A DNA stretch of 5,153 nucleotides. Origin: IIICB1 sp035968095. Lineage in GTDB: Bacteria; Cyanobacteriota; Cyanobacteriia; Cyanobacteriales; SIO1D9. The notes beneath the pieces were generated by a model. The model searched no databases. It worked only from the letters and a program-made list of their open reading frames with translations, and was not told the DNA's origin. Location of the stretch: NCBI GenBank assembly GCA_035968095.1, contig JAWQFW010000322.1, forward strand, positions 1 through 5,153. The letters are read 5' to 3'. Position numbers and translations under genes: made by a program. Numbering within the stretch: position 1 is the stretch's first letter; every line of letters starts with the position of its first letter. Below are positions 1 through 5,153 of the stretch, piece after piece.

Positions 1-1978
1 GTATAAGATTGTAATTTAAGGAATCTACTAATAATAAGTTTAAATCGCGGTACTGTTTAATTTTGTCTTTATCTTGTTCGTCAAATCCCCACTGATCTAG
101 CAACGGATTGTTCCTCTTAGCAATATCTGTAAAGGGTTGTATATATTTTGGGTAGCTAACGTCTAACTCTTGTGGATTTATTTCAGATACTTGATTTTGA
201 AGTTCTTCTATTGGCTGAATATTTTCTGGGATAGCGGTAATAAGTTTTTCCCGGATAAGTGGTCGAAAAATACTACGAATTGGTAGTCCTATAAGATTAC
301 CGAGAAGTAGTTGCAAAAAGAAAAATGACTTATTTTTAGTTAGGACAATGACTAAATTGCTTATTATGAAACTTAAAATCATTTCTTCTACAAAATCCAG
401 GAAAGGATCTTCATTGAGATTACCATCAGTACGGAGTCTTAATCTGGGGTCAATAGCGTGAGATAGTTCGCCCATGTTATTATATTTATTTATAAATTCG
501 TTCACAGAGTTATAATCGTCAACATAATTACGACAAATTACAGAATCCAAAAATTGAGCGCGAAAAGCTGCTGGCTCATATTTTTGAGTAAACATAAATA
601 GTTGTTTAACTTCAAATAATAGCTGCTGTAATTGGTCATTGTTTGCAAATAAAGTATCAATCTGCTTTTTCATTGAGAGAAGAATATCTCCTACAGATTC
701 TTCACTTACTTCTAATCTTGCTTTAGCTTCCATTTTAGTTATCGGATGAAGCCAGTATTCTCCTTTTTTAAATTCCAGTAAATACCGTCGCTTCAATGAT
801 TCAATAACTTGCATTTGTTGTTGTGAAGCCACATCACCTAGTAGACATTTAAGCCCCAAAAGAGGAACTCTAGGAATATTTTGATAAGGATAGATACTCA
901 AACGACAAAGTAAATTATAAGCTTTGATATCTCTTTTTAACAATCGGTCAAACTGTCTAGCGATTAAATCTTTAATTTCGCCTTTCAGCAAATAGTCTTG
1001 ATTATGTTGCCAATAAAGTTTTAGATCGCTATCAAACTCTTCTTTTATTTCACCAGAAATAACTTTCATTGCTAAAGCGTTGCCACCGTAAGCTTGATAA
1101 ATATTACTTAATTCAGGAGTGTCAACATTTATTTGATTATAACTAAAAAAGCTTTGCCATGCTTGCTTTTCTAGTTCAGACAAACGGTAAGATTCAATGA
1201 AAGTTAACTGAGATTCAATTGGTTTTTCACGGCTAGTAATCAGAGTTAGAGTTTTAACATTCGGACGATTTAAAACTCTGACAAGTAATTCTAGATAGTC
1301 GCGATGAGATATGTCAAATTTAAAGTTTTGGTTAAGAGCAGTTTCGAGGTTATCTATTAGTACCCCATACTCTTGTTCTTGCAATAAATACTTCAGTTGC
1401 TCTAGCATTTCTAGAAAATTTTCTTTTGGTTGCTGCTTAAATTTATAAGTTAGTAAATCTTTCACCCAATTTTCTACAGAGGTGATGTATTGAGTATCCA
1501 TTCCTACATCAAGTTTGAGATACTCTAAATTGTGATTTTGGAAATATTGTTCAGCGAGGGTTGTTTTACCAATACCACCTTTACCGTAGATACCGATAAC
1601 TTTTGCTTTTTTGTTAGTAACGAGTGTGTTGAGGTACGCGATCGCCGCTTCGCGTCCAACAAAATCGGGATTGATGGCTGTCTGTTGCTTTGTCTGCGGG
1701 GTTTGTGGAGTTTGCGCTAAGTGCGATCGCCTTTCTAATGCGGCTTGGAAATTGTTCTTACTAACTTTTTCTCCTAATGCTTTTGTTAGCAAGTCCCACA
1801 ACGCTGCACCTTCGCTTTTGCAGTATTGATCGGTGTAACCCATTTTTTCAGCTATAGCTGGGTAGGTTAGCTTTTCCCAAGAATATTTGAATATCTCTGT
1901 TTGAATATCGCTCAAATGTTCTCCTGTCTTCGCGGAAACCGCATCATCGGCTACTTTTTTAGCTTCCTCAATATTCAT
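1..1978 (-). CDS. STAND/NB-ARC-type NTPase with N-terminal vMAP-like helix-turn-helix (3' end beyond window)
   Basis: The frame is open for 659 codons from ATG at 1978 to the left edge, so the C-terminus is missing. Residues about 22-83 form a helix-turn-helix resembling sigma region 4 (LSDIQTEIF, then TYPAIAEKMGYTDQY), ending in ALGEKVSKNNFQAALERR. I know this module from the N-terminus of many cyanobacterial NB-ARC proteins and vWA-MoxR-associated proteins. A Q/T/P-rich linker (86-101) leads to the NTPase: FVGRE at 106-110, Walker A GKGGIGKTT at 132-140, Walker B VLIDN at 206-210, sensor-like LITSRE at 246-251, GLPL-like YGGNALAM at 297-304, and a winged-helix MHD-like LHPI at 410-413. Such proteins are ATP-driven switches in signalling or antiviral defence. 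Residues 420-659 show no TPR, WD40 or pentapeptide repeats; 533-566 are strongly hydrophobic. No Shine-Dalgarno is evident before the ATG; the start is chosen because the family N-terminus begins there. The trigger and output are not recognisable. Confidence 0.9.
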   Translation of the reverse strand, partial: MNIEEAKKVADDAVSAKTGEHLSDIQTEIFKYSWEKLTYPAIAEKMGYTDQYCKSEGAALWDLLTKALGEKVSKNNFQAALERRSHLAQTPQTPQTKQQTAINPDFVGREAAIAYLNTLVTNKKAKVIGIYGKGGIGKTTLAEQYFQNHNLEYLKLDVGMDTQYITSVENWVKDLLTYKFKQQPKENFLEMLEQLKYLLQEQEYGVLIDNLETALNQNFKFDISHRDYLELLVRVLNRPNVKTLTLITSREKPIESQLTFIESYRLSELEKQAWQSFFSYNQINVDTPELSNIYQAYGGNALAMKVISGEIKEEFDSDLKLYWQHNQDYLLKGEIKDLIARQFDRLLKRDIKAYNLLCRLSIYPYQNIPRVPLLGLKCLLGDVASQQQMQVIESLKRRYLLEFKKGEYWLHPITKMEAKARLEVSEESVGDILLSMKKQIDTLFANNDQLQQLLFEVKQLFMFTQKYEPAAFRAQFLDSVICRNYVDDYNSVNEFINKYNNMGELSHAIDPRLRLRTDGNLNEDPFLDFVEEMILSFIISNLVIVLTKNKSFFFLQLLLGNLIGLPIRSIFRPLIREKLITAIPENIQPIEELQNQVSEINPQELDVSYPKYIQPFTDIAKRNNPLLDQWGFDEQDKDKIKQYRDLNLLLVDSLNYNLI

Positions 1979-2003
1979 CTGAAAACTTGTCTGTGACGCT
2001 AAC

Positions 2004-2054
2004 GTTACTTTTTCTTACTTTATCGTACTTTTATCTTCCTTACTTTATTGTACT
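2004..2054 (-). promoter_or_regulatory. Phased AGTA-type repeats in the divergent control region
   Basis: Read on the minus strand, the hexamers AGTACA (2054-2049), AGTAAG (2044-2039), AGTACG (2029-2024), AGTAAG (2019-2014) and AGTAAC (2009-2004) begin 10, 15, 10 and 10 bp apart. The first two pairs form a 16-bp direct repeat (2039-2054 and 2014-2029, differing at one base) with a 25-bp period. The cluster lies 26-76 bp upstream of the NTPase start and 64-114 bp upstream of the Bro-N start. Near-helical phasing suggests a multi-site operator for a DNA-binding protein, possibly the HTH of the NTPase or the Bro-N protein; this is inference. A TACAAT resembling a minus-strand -10 box is embedded at 2052-2047, without a convincing -35. 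Confidence 0.5.
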
Positions 2055-2117
2055 GACATCTTGGTTAGGTTCGAGCAAAATGAATTCATAACCGAATACG
2101 GAGAATTTGAACTCAAG

Positions 2118-2480
2118 ATGAACGAGAAAATTACATTTGTAACTGAATCTGAATTACCAGTTACTCAGTGCGTTGAATTAAAATTTAAGGGTTATTATTT
2201 GCGAGTCACAGAAAAAGATTTTAACTGGATAGCTGAAGATGTATGTTTAGCACTTCGACTTAGTAAAAATACCTGGAATAAAATCCCTCTAGAATACAGA
2301 AATTTAGTACAAGTTCTTGTAGGAAGAGGTCAACAAGGTCTACTTTTCCCAAATGAAGTTCAGACTCTAAATGAAGATGGGTTAAAGCATCTTATTGGCT
2401 TTGCTAGTAAACAAACTGCCCTACAATTTATGGAATGGTATTACGAGGAAGCAGTTCCGTATTTAAATTGGATGGCTTAA
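2118..2480 (+). CDS. Small stand-alone Bro-N domain protein
   Basis: A 120-residue protein made almost entirely of one Bro-N-like domain, the DNA-binding fold found at the N-terminus of phage antirepressors and baculovirus BRO proteins. Visible hallmarks are FNWIAEDVCLALRLS at 35-49, GRGQQG at 69-74 in the place of the family's GG-Q turn, LNEDGLKHLIGFASK at 84-98, and FMEWYYEEAVPYL at 104-116, which matches the family's closing F-x-x-W-x-x-E-x-L/V-P helix. Phage members usually add a second C-terminal domain; this one stops directly after the fold. ATG at 2118 was chosen over an in-frame TTG at 2061 because the extra 19 residues match nothing in the family. A GGAGAA at 2100-2105 lies 12 bases upstream of the ATG, farther than ideal for a ribosome site. 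The gene is divergent from the NTPase gene. Its function is unknown; it may be a transcriptional regulator or a phage-derived remnant put to use. Confidence 0.75.
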   Translation: MNEKITFVTESELPVTQCVELKFKGYYLRVTEKDFNWIAEDVCLALRLSKNTWNKIPLEYRNLVQVLVGRGQQGLLFPNEVQTLNEDGLKHLIGFASKQTALQFMEWYYEEAVPYLNWMA

Positions 2481-2487
2481 GAAAAAC

Positions 2488-2507
2488 TGCGTACCACTAG
2501 GTACGCA
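2488..2507 (-). terminator. Perfect 8-bp hairpin, terminator-like on the minus strand
   Basis: TGCGTACC and GGTACGCA pair perfectly around a 4-base loop, ACTA, 7 bases after the Bro-N stop. On the plus strand no T-run follows (CTCTTCGCG), so it is a poor intrinsic terminator for the Bro-N gene, though it could protect the 3' end of the transcript. On the minus strand the stem is followed by GTTTTTC, which looks more like an intrinsic terminator. Its natural client would be read-through or antisense transcription coming from holB. It could also be a protein-binding palindrome. Confidence 0.35.
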
Positions 2508-2563
2508 CTCTTCGCGAAATTCAAGTTAAAATAGCCATAGTCCGGTCTTTCGCTGGTTAATTT

Positions 2564-3115
2564 ATGACATTAACTGTTCAAGATATCAAACAAGTACAAG
2601 AAATTCTGCAAAAAAACCATCTTGATTACCAATTGGAACTGAAAGATGGCAAAATTATCCTTATGGGTCCTTCTGATATTCAATCTAGCGAAATTGGTAG
2701 CCGTTTGATTTGGTTGCTGATGAATTGGGTTGCACCACGCAATCTCGGTCGGGTGTTAGACTCTAGTGGTGGCTTTATTTTGTCGAATAGCGAATTGAAA
2801 GCACCTGATGTTTCTTTTGTTTCCGCAGCAAGGTTGAAACAAAGTCCTCGCTATTTTGCTCAAATGATGCCAGATTTGATGGTGGAAATCAAGTCACAAA
2901 GCGATCGCGTTCCGCCCCTAGAAGAAAAAATTCAGCTATTCTTAAGTTTAGGGACTCAAGTGGGCATTCTGATCGACCCTGACGAAGAAACTGTGACGGT
3001 TTATCGTTCTACTGAGGAACCAATAGTTTTAACTAATGCCGATACTCTCACGATACCAGAACTTTTTCCCGGTTGGGAATTGGCGATCGCGCAAATTTGG
3101 CCTCCTCAATTTTAA
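2564..3115 (+). CDS. Uma2-family (DUF820) PD-(D/E)XK endonuclease-like protein
   Basis: A 183-residue protein, the normal length for the Uma2/DUF820 family that is greatly expanded in cyanobacteria. Family features in order: an N-terminal helical segment with LELKDGKIILMGPS at 24-37; a central helix SSEIGSRLIWLLMNW at 41-55; the acidic residue in APDVSFV (D82); the ExK motif in PDLMVEIKSQSD (E108, K110); then EEKIQLFLSLGTQVGILIDPDEETVTVYR at 120-148, the usual family end of the nuclease core. The putative catalytic residues are intact. The fold belongs to the PD-(D/E)XK nucleases, but the substrate and biological role of this family are not established; links to mobile DNA or defence have been suggested. 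The ATG at 2564 gives the usual N-terminus, although no Shine-Dalgarno is visible. Two HIP1 sites lie in the gene, so it looks long resident. It converges on holB. Confidence 0.88.
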   Translation: MTLTVQDIKQVQEILQKNHLDYQLELKDGKIILMGPSDIQSSEIGSRLIWLLMNWVAPRNLGRVLDSSGGFILSNSELKAPDVSFVSAARLKQSPRYFAQMMPDLMVEIKSQSDRVPPLEEKIQLFLSLGTQVGILIDPDEETVTVYRSTEEPIVLTNADTLTIPELFPGWELAIAQIWPPQF

Positions 3116-3117
3116 TT

Positions 3118-3138
3118 ACTAAAAATTCACTAAAAATT
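3118..3138. repeat. Short direct repeat in the convergent gap
   Basis: ACTAAAAATT occurs twice (3118-3127 and 3129-3138) and fills the 21-bp gap between the Uma2-family stop and the holB stop, the second copy overlapping the holB TAA. No hairpin terminator is visible here for either gene, so the two transcripts may overlap at their 3' ends. Confidence 0.45.
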
Positions 3139-4081
3139 ATTGACACATTGCTAGAAATGTGCATTCCCAAACAAGACGCGGTTGAGCATAACAAAGTAAG
3201 GATTTTCGAGTTTGTTCGAGTTGAGCAAGATAGCGTTGTTGGCTAAATTTGTTCCAGTAATAATATTGCAGATAATTAATTAACCAAAGTTGGGTTTCGG
3301 TGTTTAATTCGTTGTTAATTTCTTGGGCGAAAATAAAAGCATCGAGAGGCTTTTTTGGTAATTGTTTCAGTTTAGCTAATAATTCTGGCGGAATTTGTTT
3401 TAATTGTTCCCAAGCGAGAATAGCTTCACCGGGACTACCTTGGGCGATCGCCAAAACTGCTTCATCAGCTAAAATCTCTTCATCCCCCAAATTTTGCAAT
3501 ACCTCAATTAAATCTGTTTGGGAAAGAGAAGTAAAGGGAATACGCTGACAGCGAGAAACTAAAGTCGCCAGCAAACTTTCAGCCGAGGGCGCAATTAAAA
3601 TAATTGTCGCACGTCCTGGTTCTTCTAATGTTTTTAACAAAGCATTAGCTGCACCTTCTGCCATTGTTTCGGCTGATTCTAAGACTACCACTGCACGGGA
3701 AGCTTCCAAAGGCGGACGACTGAGAAATCGAGTAATTTCGCGAATTTGTTCGATGCGAATTTGGGGTGGGGCTTTGCGGTTTAAACCTGCGTCTGCGGCT
3801 TCTTTTGCGGTTAACAGTTTACCTTGGTGAAGATAAGTCGGTTCTACCCAATATAAATCGGGATGATTGCTATCTTGTAACTTTTTTTGGCTGATTGCTT
3901 GTTTTTCTGTGGGTAAGTCTTGACAAAATAACAATTGGGTGAAACATTTTGCGGCTAAACTTCGCCCTACGCCATTGGGACCCGCAAAAAGATATGCTGG
4001 TGCAATGCGATTTTTGGCTACTGCTTGATTAAGTAAATCTACGGCTTGAGGTTGACCGATTAGTTTTGCAAATGAGTTCAT
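3137..4081 (-). CDS. holB: DNA polymerase III subunit delta-prime (clamp loader)
   Basis: A 314-residue AAA+ protein of the clamp-loader complex that opens the beta sliding clamp and loads it on primed DNA. Recognisable features: the N-terminal LIGQPQAVDLL at 7-17; a modified P-loop GPNGVGRS at 34-41; a Walker-B-like VVVLESAE at 131-138; the highly conserved NALLKTLEEP at 146-155; and LVSRCQRIPF at 174-183, carrying the SRC arginine-finger motif. The P-loop lysine is replaced by arginine (R40), consistent with delta-prime acting as a stator that supplies the finger and does not hydrolyse ATP itself. The cysteine cluster of the zinc module is largely absent; only C46 and C53 lie in that region. 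ATG at 4081 was chosen because the family begins with the LIGQ box a few residues in. An upstream GTG at 4285 would add 68 residues of repeat-encoded Pro/Phe/Gly sequence. No ribosome site is visible: heptamer repeats lie directly before the start. Confidence 0.93.
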   Translation of the reverse strand: MNSFAKLIGQPQAVDLLNQAVAKNRIAPAYLFAGPNGVGRSLAAKCFTQLLFCQDLPTEKQAISQKKLQDSNHPDLYWVEPTYLHQGKLLTAKEAADAGLNRKAPPQIRIEQIREITRFLSRPPLEASRAVVVLESAETMAEGAANALLKTLEEPGRATIILIAPSAESLLATLVSRCQRIPFTSLSQTDLIEVLQNLGDEEILADEAVLAIAQGSPGEAILAWEQLKQIPPELLAKLKQLPKKPLDAFIFAQEINNELNTETQLWLINYLQYYYWNKFSQQRYLAQLEQTRKSLLCYAQPRLVWECTFLAMCQ

Positions 4082-4083
4082 GG

Positions 4084-4106
4084 TTGGGGATTGGTGACTG
4101 GGGATT
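4084..4106 (-). repeat. CCCCAAT/CCCCAGT heptamer repeat abutting the holB start
   Basis: On the minus strand this reads as 7-bp units CCCCAGT, CACCAAT and CCCCAA, ending 2 bases before the holB ATG. It is a perfect 23-base inverted copy of 5130-5152 beyond tmk. It belongs to the short tandemly repeated repetitive sequences known from filamentous cyanobacteria. Confidence 0.8.
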
Positions 4107-4115
4107 AGGAGACTT

Positions 4116-4187
4116 GGAGGAAATGGGGGATAAGGAGGAAATGGGGGATAAGGAGGAAATGGAGGACTTGGAGGAAATCGGAGAGTA
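4116..4187. repeat. 18-bp tandem array, four copies
   Basis: Units begin at 4116, 4134, 4152 and 4170. The first two are identical (GGAGGAAATGGGGGATAA); the third and fourth diverge in their second half. Because 18 is a multiple of 3, the minus strand stays open and would read as repeating Pro-Pro-Phe/Tyr, which produces a spurious upstream extension of holB. The array lies in the 287-bp gap between holB and tmk. Confidence 0.85.
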
Positions 4188-4253
4188 AATATTGGTTGTG
4201 AAAATCGCTCTTTATTCCTAACACTGACAACACTGATAACGCTCCCAATTCCC

Positions 4254-4298
4254 CCAAAACCTCCAAAACCCCCAACACCTCCCACTCTTCCAAAACTC
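4254..4298. repeat. Degenerate 9-bp tandem array, five units
   Basis: Consecutive 9-mers are CCAAAACCT, CCAAAACCC, CCAACACCT, CCCACTCTT and CCAAAACTC. Read on the minus strand the units resemble xxGTTTTGG or xxGTGTTGG, close to the GTGTTGGAA units on the plus strand just after tmk. Between this array and the 18-bp array (4188-4253) I see no clear feature. Confidence 0.7.
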
Positions 4299-4303
4299 CT
4301 CTG

Positions 4304-4317
4304 TTGGGGATTGGGAA
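4304..4317 (+). repeat. Heptamer-type repeat upstream of tmk
   Basis: TTGGGGATTGGGAA is a perfect 14-base inverted copy of 5111-5124 beyond tmk. It is a second inverted match bracketing that gene and belongs to the same CCCCAAT family. From here to the tmk start (4318-4368) no strong promoter or Shine-Dalgarno can be called. Confidence 0.7.
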
Positions 4318-4368
4318 AGAATCGCTGGGAACTGGTAAATCTAGGTATGTGGTAAGTGAGTGCAATAA

Positions 4369-5007
4369 ATGAGCGGAAAATTGATTGTTTTTGAGGGTGT
4401 TGAGGGTGGTGGGAAGACTACCCAGATAGAGTTAGCGAAAACTTGGCTGTGTTCTCAGTTGGGGAAAAATGTTCCTGTGGTGGTGACTCGCGAACCGGGG
4501 GGAACAGATTTAGGTCAAAAAATTCGTCAATTGTTGCTGAAGGAAGAAACGGAACCGATTGGCGATCGCACTGAGTTATTATTGTATGCTGCCGATCGCG
4601 CCCAGCACGTGAGCAATTTTCTTCAGCCTTGGTTAGACAAAAAGGCGCTGATTTTATGCGATCGCTACACTGATTCGACAATCGCTTATCAAGGCTACGG
4701 ACGTGGTATCGACTTAAATTTAATTCGTCAACTCAATGAAATTGCCACAGGAGGCTTAGAAAGTGACCTCACCATCTGGTTTGATGTGGAAGTGGAAATC
4801 GGGCTGTCAAGGGCGAAAAAACGCGGTGCTAGCGATCGCATTGAACAAGCAGAGATTGCTTTTCACCGTCGGGTGCAACAAGGTTTTACTGAATTAGCCG
4901 CGACAAATAAATCTCGTTTCGTCCGTGTTGATGCTAATTTGCCTGTAGACCAGGTACAAAAGCAAATTGAGCAAATTTTCCGAGAATTTCTTTTTTCTCA
5001 CGGCTAG
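4369..5007 (+). CDS. tmk: Thymidylate kinase (dTMP kinase)
   Basis: A 212-residue cytoplasmic enzyme, full length for bacterial Tmk, that phosphorylates dTMP to dTDP with ATP in dTTP synthesis. Signature elements are all present: P-loop FEGVEGGGKTTQ at 8-19; the TREPGGT substrate-binding loop at 40-46; LLYAADRAQH at 71-80; the diagnostic DRYTDSTIAYQGYGRG at 98-113; and a basic lid region RAKKRGASDRIEQ at 148-160. The P-loop ends GGGKTT with no arginine in it, while the lid carries Arg and Lys, which resembles the bacterial (type II) arrangement. The ATG at 4369 puts the P-loop at the usual distance from the N-terminus; the ribosome site is weak. Three HIP1 sites lie inside. It is divergent from holB, with short repeats on both sides. 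In E. coli tmk lies just upstream of holB on the same strand, so the pairing is conserved here but the orientation is not. Confidence 0.97.
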   Translation: MSGKLIVFEGVEGGGKTTQIELAKTWLCSQLGKNVPVVVTREPGGTDLGQKIRQLLLKEETEPIGDRTELLLYAADRAQHVSNFLQPWLDKKALILCDRYTDSTIAYQGYGRGIDLNLIRQLNEIATGGLESDLTIWFDVEVEIGLSRAKKRGASDRIEQAEIAFHRRVQQGFTELAATNKSRFVRVDANLPVDQVQKQIEQIFREFLFSHG

Positions 5008-5033
5008 TGTTGGAAGTGTTGGAAGTGTTGGAA
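5007..5033 (+). repeat. 9-bp tandem repeat directly after tmk
   Basis: Three perfect copies of GTGTTGGAA begin on the last base of the tmk stop codon. The array therefore abuts the coding end with no spacer and leaves no room for a terminator there. Confidence 0.85.
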
Positions 5034-5064
5034 ATAAACAGCGATGGTCTTACCAAGATTTACT

Positions 5065-5091
5065 CTCCCGTGTCTCCCGTGTCCCCCGTGT
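5065..5091 (+). repeat. 9-bp tandem repeat (CTCCCGTGT)
   Basis: Two exact copies of CTCCCGTGT and one CCCCCGTGT. Together with the GTGTTGGAA array and the following heptamers it makes most of the 146 bases after tmk repetitive. No gene start is visible before the right edge. Confidence 0.85.
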
Positions 5092-5110
5092 CCTCAGTTT
5101 CCCCCATATC

Positions 5111-5153
5111 TTCCCAATCCCCAATCCCCAATCCCCAGTCACCAATCCCCAAT
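5111..5153 (+). repeat. CCCCAAT/CCCCAGT heptamer array, six units, continuing past the window
   Basis: From 5112 the 7-mers are TCCCAAT, CCCCAAT, CCCCAAT, CCCCAGT, CACCAAT and CCCCAAT, reaching the last base of the window. This is the classic cyanobacterial heptamer family. It contains perfect inverted matches to 4084-4106 (23 bases) and to 4304-4317 (14 bases). Confidence 0.9.

Noticed and set aside
1532..1829. Two overlapping plus-strand open frames of 62 and 72 codons
   Set aside because: They lie antisense to the NTPase domain of the minus-strand gene, whose motifs are unambiguous, and resemble no family.
2061..2117. TTG start for the Bro-N protein, 19 residues upstream of the ATG
   Set aside because: No ribosome site is visible, the added residues do not match the family, and the ATG at 2118 already gives a complete domain.
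3300..3548. Plus-strand open frame of 82 codons inside holB
   Set aside because: It is a shadow of the holB coding strand with no recognisable motif.
4082..4285. N-terminal extension of holB from GTG at 4285
   Set aside because: The extra 68 residues are translations of the 18-bp and 9-bp tandem arrays (PPFPPY and GGFGG runs); the delta-prime family starts at the ATG at 4081.
4105..4365. Minus-strand open frame of 86 codons in the holB-tmk gap
   Set aside because: Its composition (repeating VLEVLG and FLLIPH) comes from the tandem repeats; the frame stays open only because the periods are multiples of 3.
4418..4681. Minus-strand open frame of 87 codons inside tmk
   Set aside because: It is antisense to a gene with every thymidylate kinase signature.
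5007..5153. Possible CRISPR array in the tail
   Set aside because: The units are 7 and 9 bp and directly adjacent, without unique spacers; these are simple tandem repeats.

Overview
The window is almost certainly cyanobacterial chromosome. Eight exact copies of the HIP1 octamer GCGATCGC occur (starting at 1638, 1723, 2901, 3083, 3444, 4562, 4658 and 4832). The non-coding DNA holds CCCCAAT/CCCCAGT heptamer repeats typical of filamentous cyanobacteria, and the proteins look cyanobacterial. The genus cannot be fixed from the sequence.

Layout. Positions 1-1978 (minus) hold most of a large STAND/NB-ARC-type NTPase gene that runs off the left edge. Its divergent upstream region (1979-2117) carries a phased series of AGTA-type repeats. 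Across from it, 2118-2480 (plus) encodes a small stand-alone Bro-N protein, followed by a perfect 8-bp hairpin. Positions 2564-3115 (plus) encode a Uma2-family (DUF820) PD-(D/E)XK nuclease-like protein. It converges, 21 bp apart, on holB (3137-4081, minus), the delta-prime subunit of the DNA polymerase III clamp loader. The divergent gap 4082-4368 is built largely of short tandem repeats. Positions 4369-5007 (plus) encode tmk, thymidylate kinase. The tail 5008-5153 is again short tandem repeats.

The right half is housekeeping DNA replication and dTTP supply (holB, tmk) embedded in repeat-rich intergenic DNA. The left half looks like accessory DNA: visibly AT-rich, HIP1-free outside the 5' part of the NTPase gene, and made of families linked to signalling, defence or phage. 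The point most worth a second look is the NTPase/Bro-N divergon with its repeat-bearing shared control region, and the unusual, partly hydrophobic C-terminal half of the NTPase. A second point is that tmk is bracketed by perfect inverted repeats, which could explain why it is head-to-head with holB here instead of in the tmk-holB order known from other bacteria.
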